This document shows positions 6,085 through 6,192 of a stretch of DNA of 6,192 bases, in pieces. Source of the DNA: an uncultured Burkholderiales bacterium (GTDB taxonomy: Bacteria; Pseudomonadota; Gammaproteobacteria; Burkholderiales; Burkholderiaceae_C); assembly GCA_903871865.1 (NCBI GenBank), contig CAIQIL010000001.1:1-6192 (forward strand). Reading direction: 5' to 3'. The translations under genes were made by a program, and so were the position numbers. Below the pieces are notes generated by a model. That model saw nothing but the letters and a program-made list of their open reading frames with translations, was not told the DNA's origin and did not search any database. How positions within the stretch are numbered: the first letter of the stretch is position 1; every line of letters starts with the position of its first letter.

Positions 6085-6192
6085 GATTTGGGTGTGGTTG
6101 AGCGCATTGGGTGAGCGCCGGTCAACTATGCCCAGAGCCTGGCGGCCTGCCTACAAGGCGCGACCGAATGCTCAGTTTTGAAATGGGAAACA

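Noticed and set aside
5300..6181. Open reading frame on the + strand opposite the exported-protein gene
   Set aside because: It mirrors the - strand gene, which has a good ribosome binding site, signal peptide and EF-hand loop. The + frame is Val/Gly/Ala-rich without motifs and runs into the promoter region of the real gene.
6085..6192. Promoter for the exported-protein gene on the - strand
   Set aside because: I looked for -35/-10 pairs (for example a TTGTAG on the - strand) but no candidate had a credible -10 at normal spacing. A GTTGA/TCAAC inverted repeat at 6097-6126 is too short to support a claim.

Overview
The window looks like chromosomal DNA from a GC-rich Gram-negative proteobacterium, most likely a betaproteobacterium of the Burkholderiales (Comamonadaceae-like). 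This rests on the strong G/C bias at third codon positions, the AGGAG-type ribosome binding sites and the gene families present; no rRNA or tRNA is available to confirm it. There are five complete protein genes and one truncated one. I see no mobile element, CRISPR array or RNA gene.

Left part, + strand. The window opens with the last 36 codons of a carboxymuconolactone decarboxylase/AhpD-like gene, followed directly by a perfect 15-bp hairpin (118-150). A non-coding stretch of about 370 bases follows (113-483). It carries several short perfect palindromes and two weak sigma70-like promoter candidates. Next come three genes that look like one operon: a small ChrR-type cupin (484-882), a fused propionate/acetate CoA-transferase of the YdiF/Pct type (937-2484), and a COG4529 (YdhS-like) FAD/NAD(P)-binding protein (2494-4086). 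The last two are 9 bases apart. The unit ends at a strong intrinsic terminator (4113-4151), just after a 15-bp tandem duplication that spans the final stop codon.

Right part, - strand. Two genes converge on that terminator. The distal one (4197-4598) is a 133-residue tautomerase-superfamily protein that appears to be two 4-oxalocrotonate-tautomerase-like halves fused together, with the expected Pro after the initiator Met. The proximal one (4748-6073) encodes a 441-residue exported protein of a family I do not recognise, with a signal peptide and one textbook EF-hand calcium loop near its C-terminus. Two GC-rich hairpins lie between these two genes.

Functionally, a metal-dependent cupin, an acyl-CoA:carboxylate CoA-transferase, a flavin/NAD(P) protein and a nearby AhpD-like protein suggest breakdown of a small organic acid or ketone, with the acid product activated to its CoA ester. 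The substrate cannot be read from the sequence, and the pathway assignment is inference.
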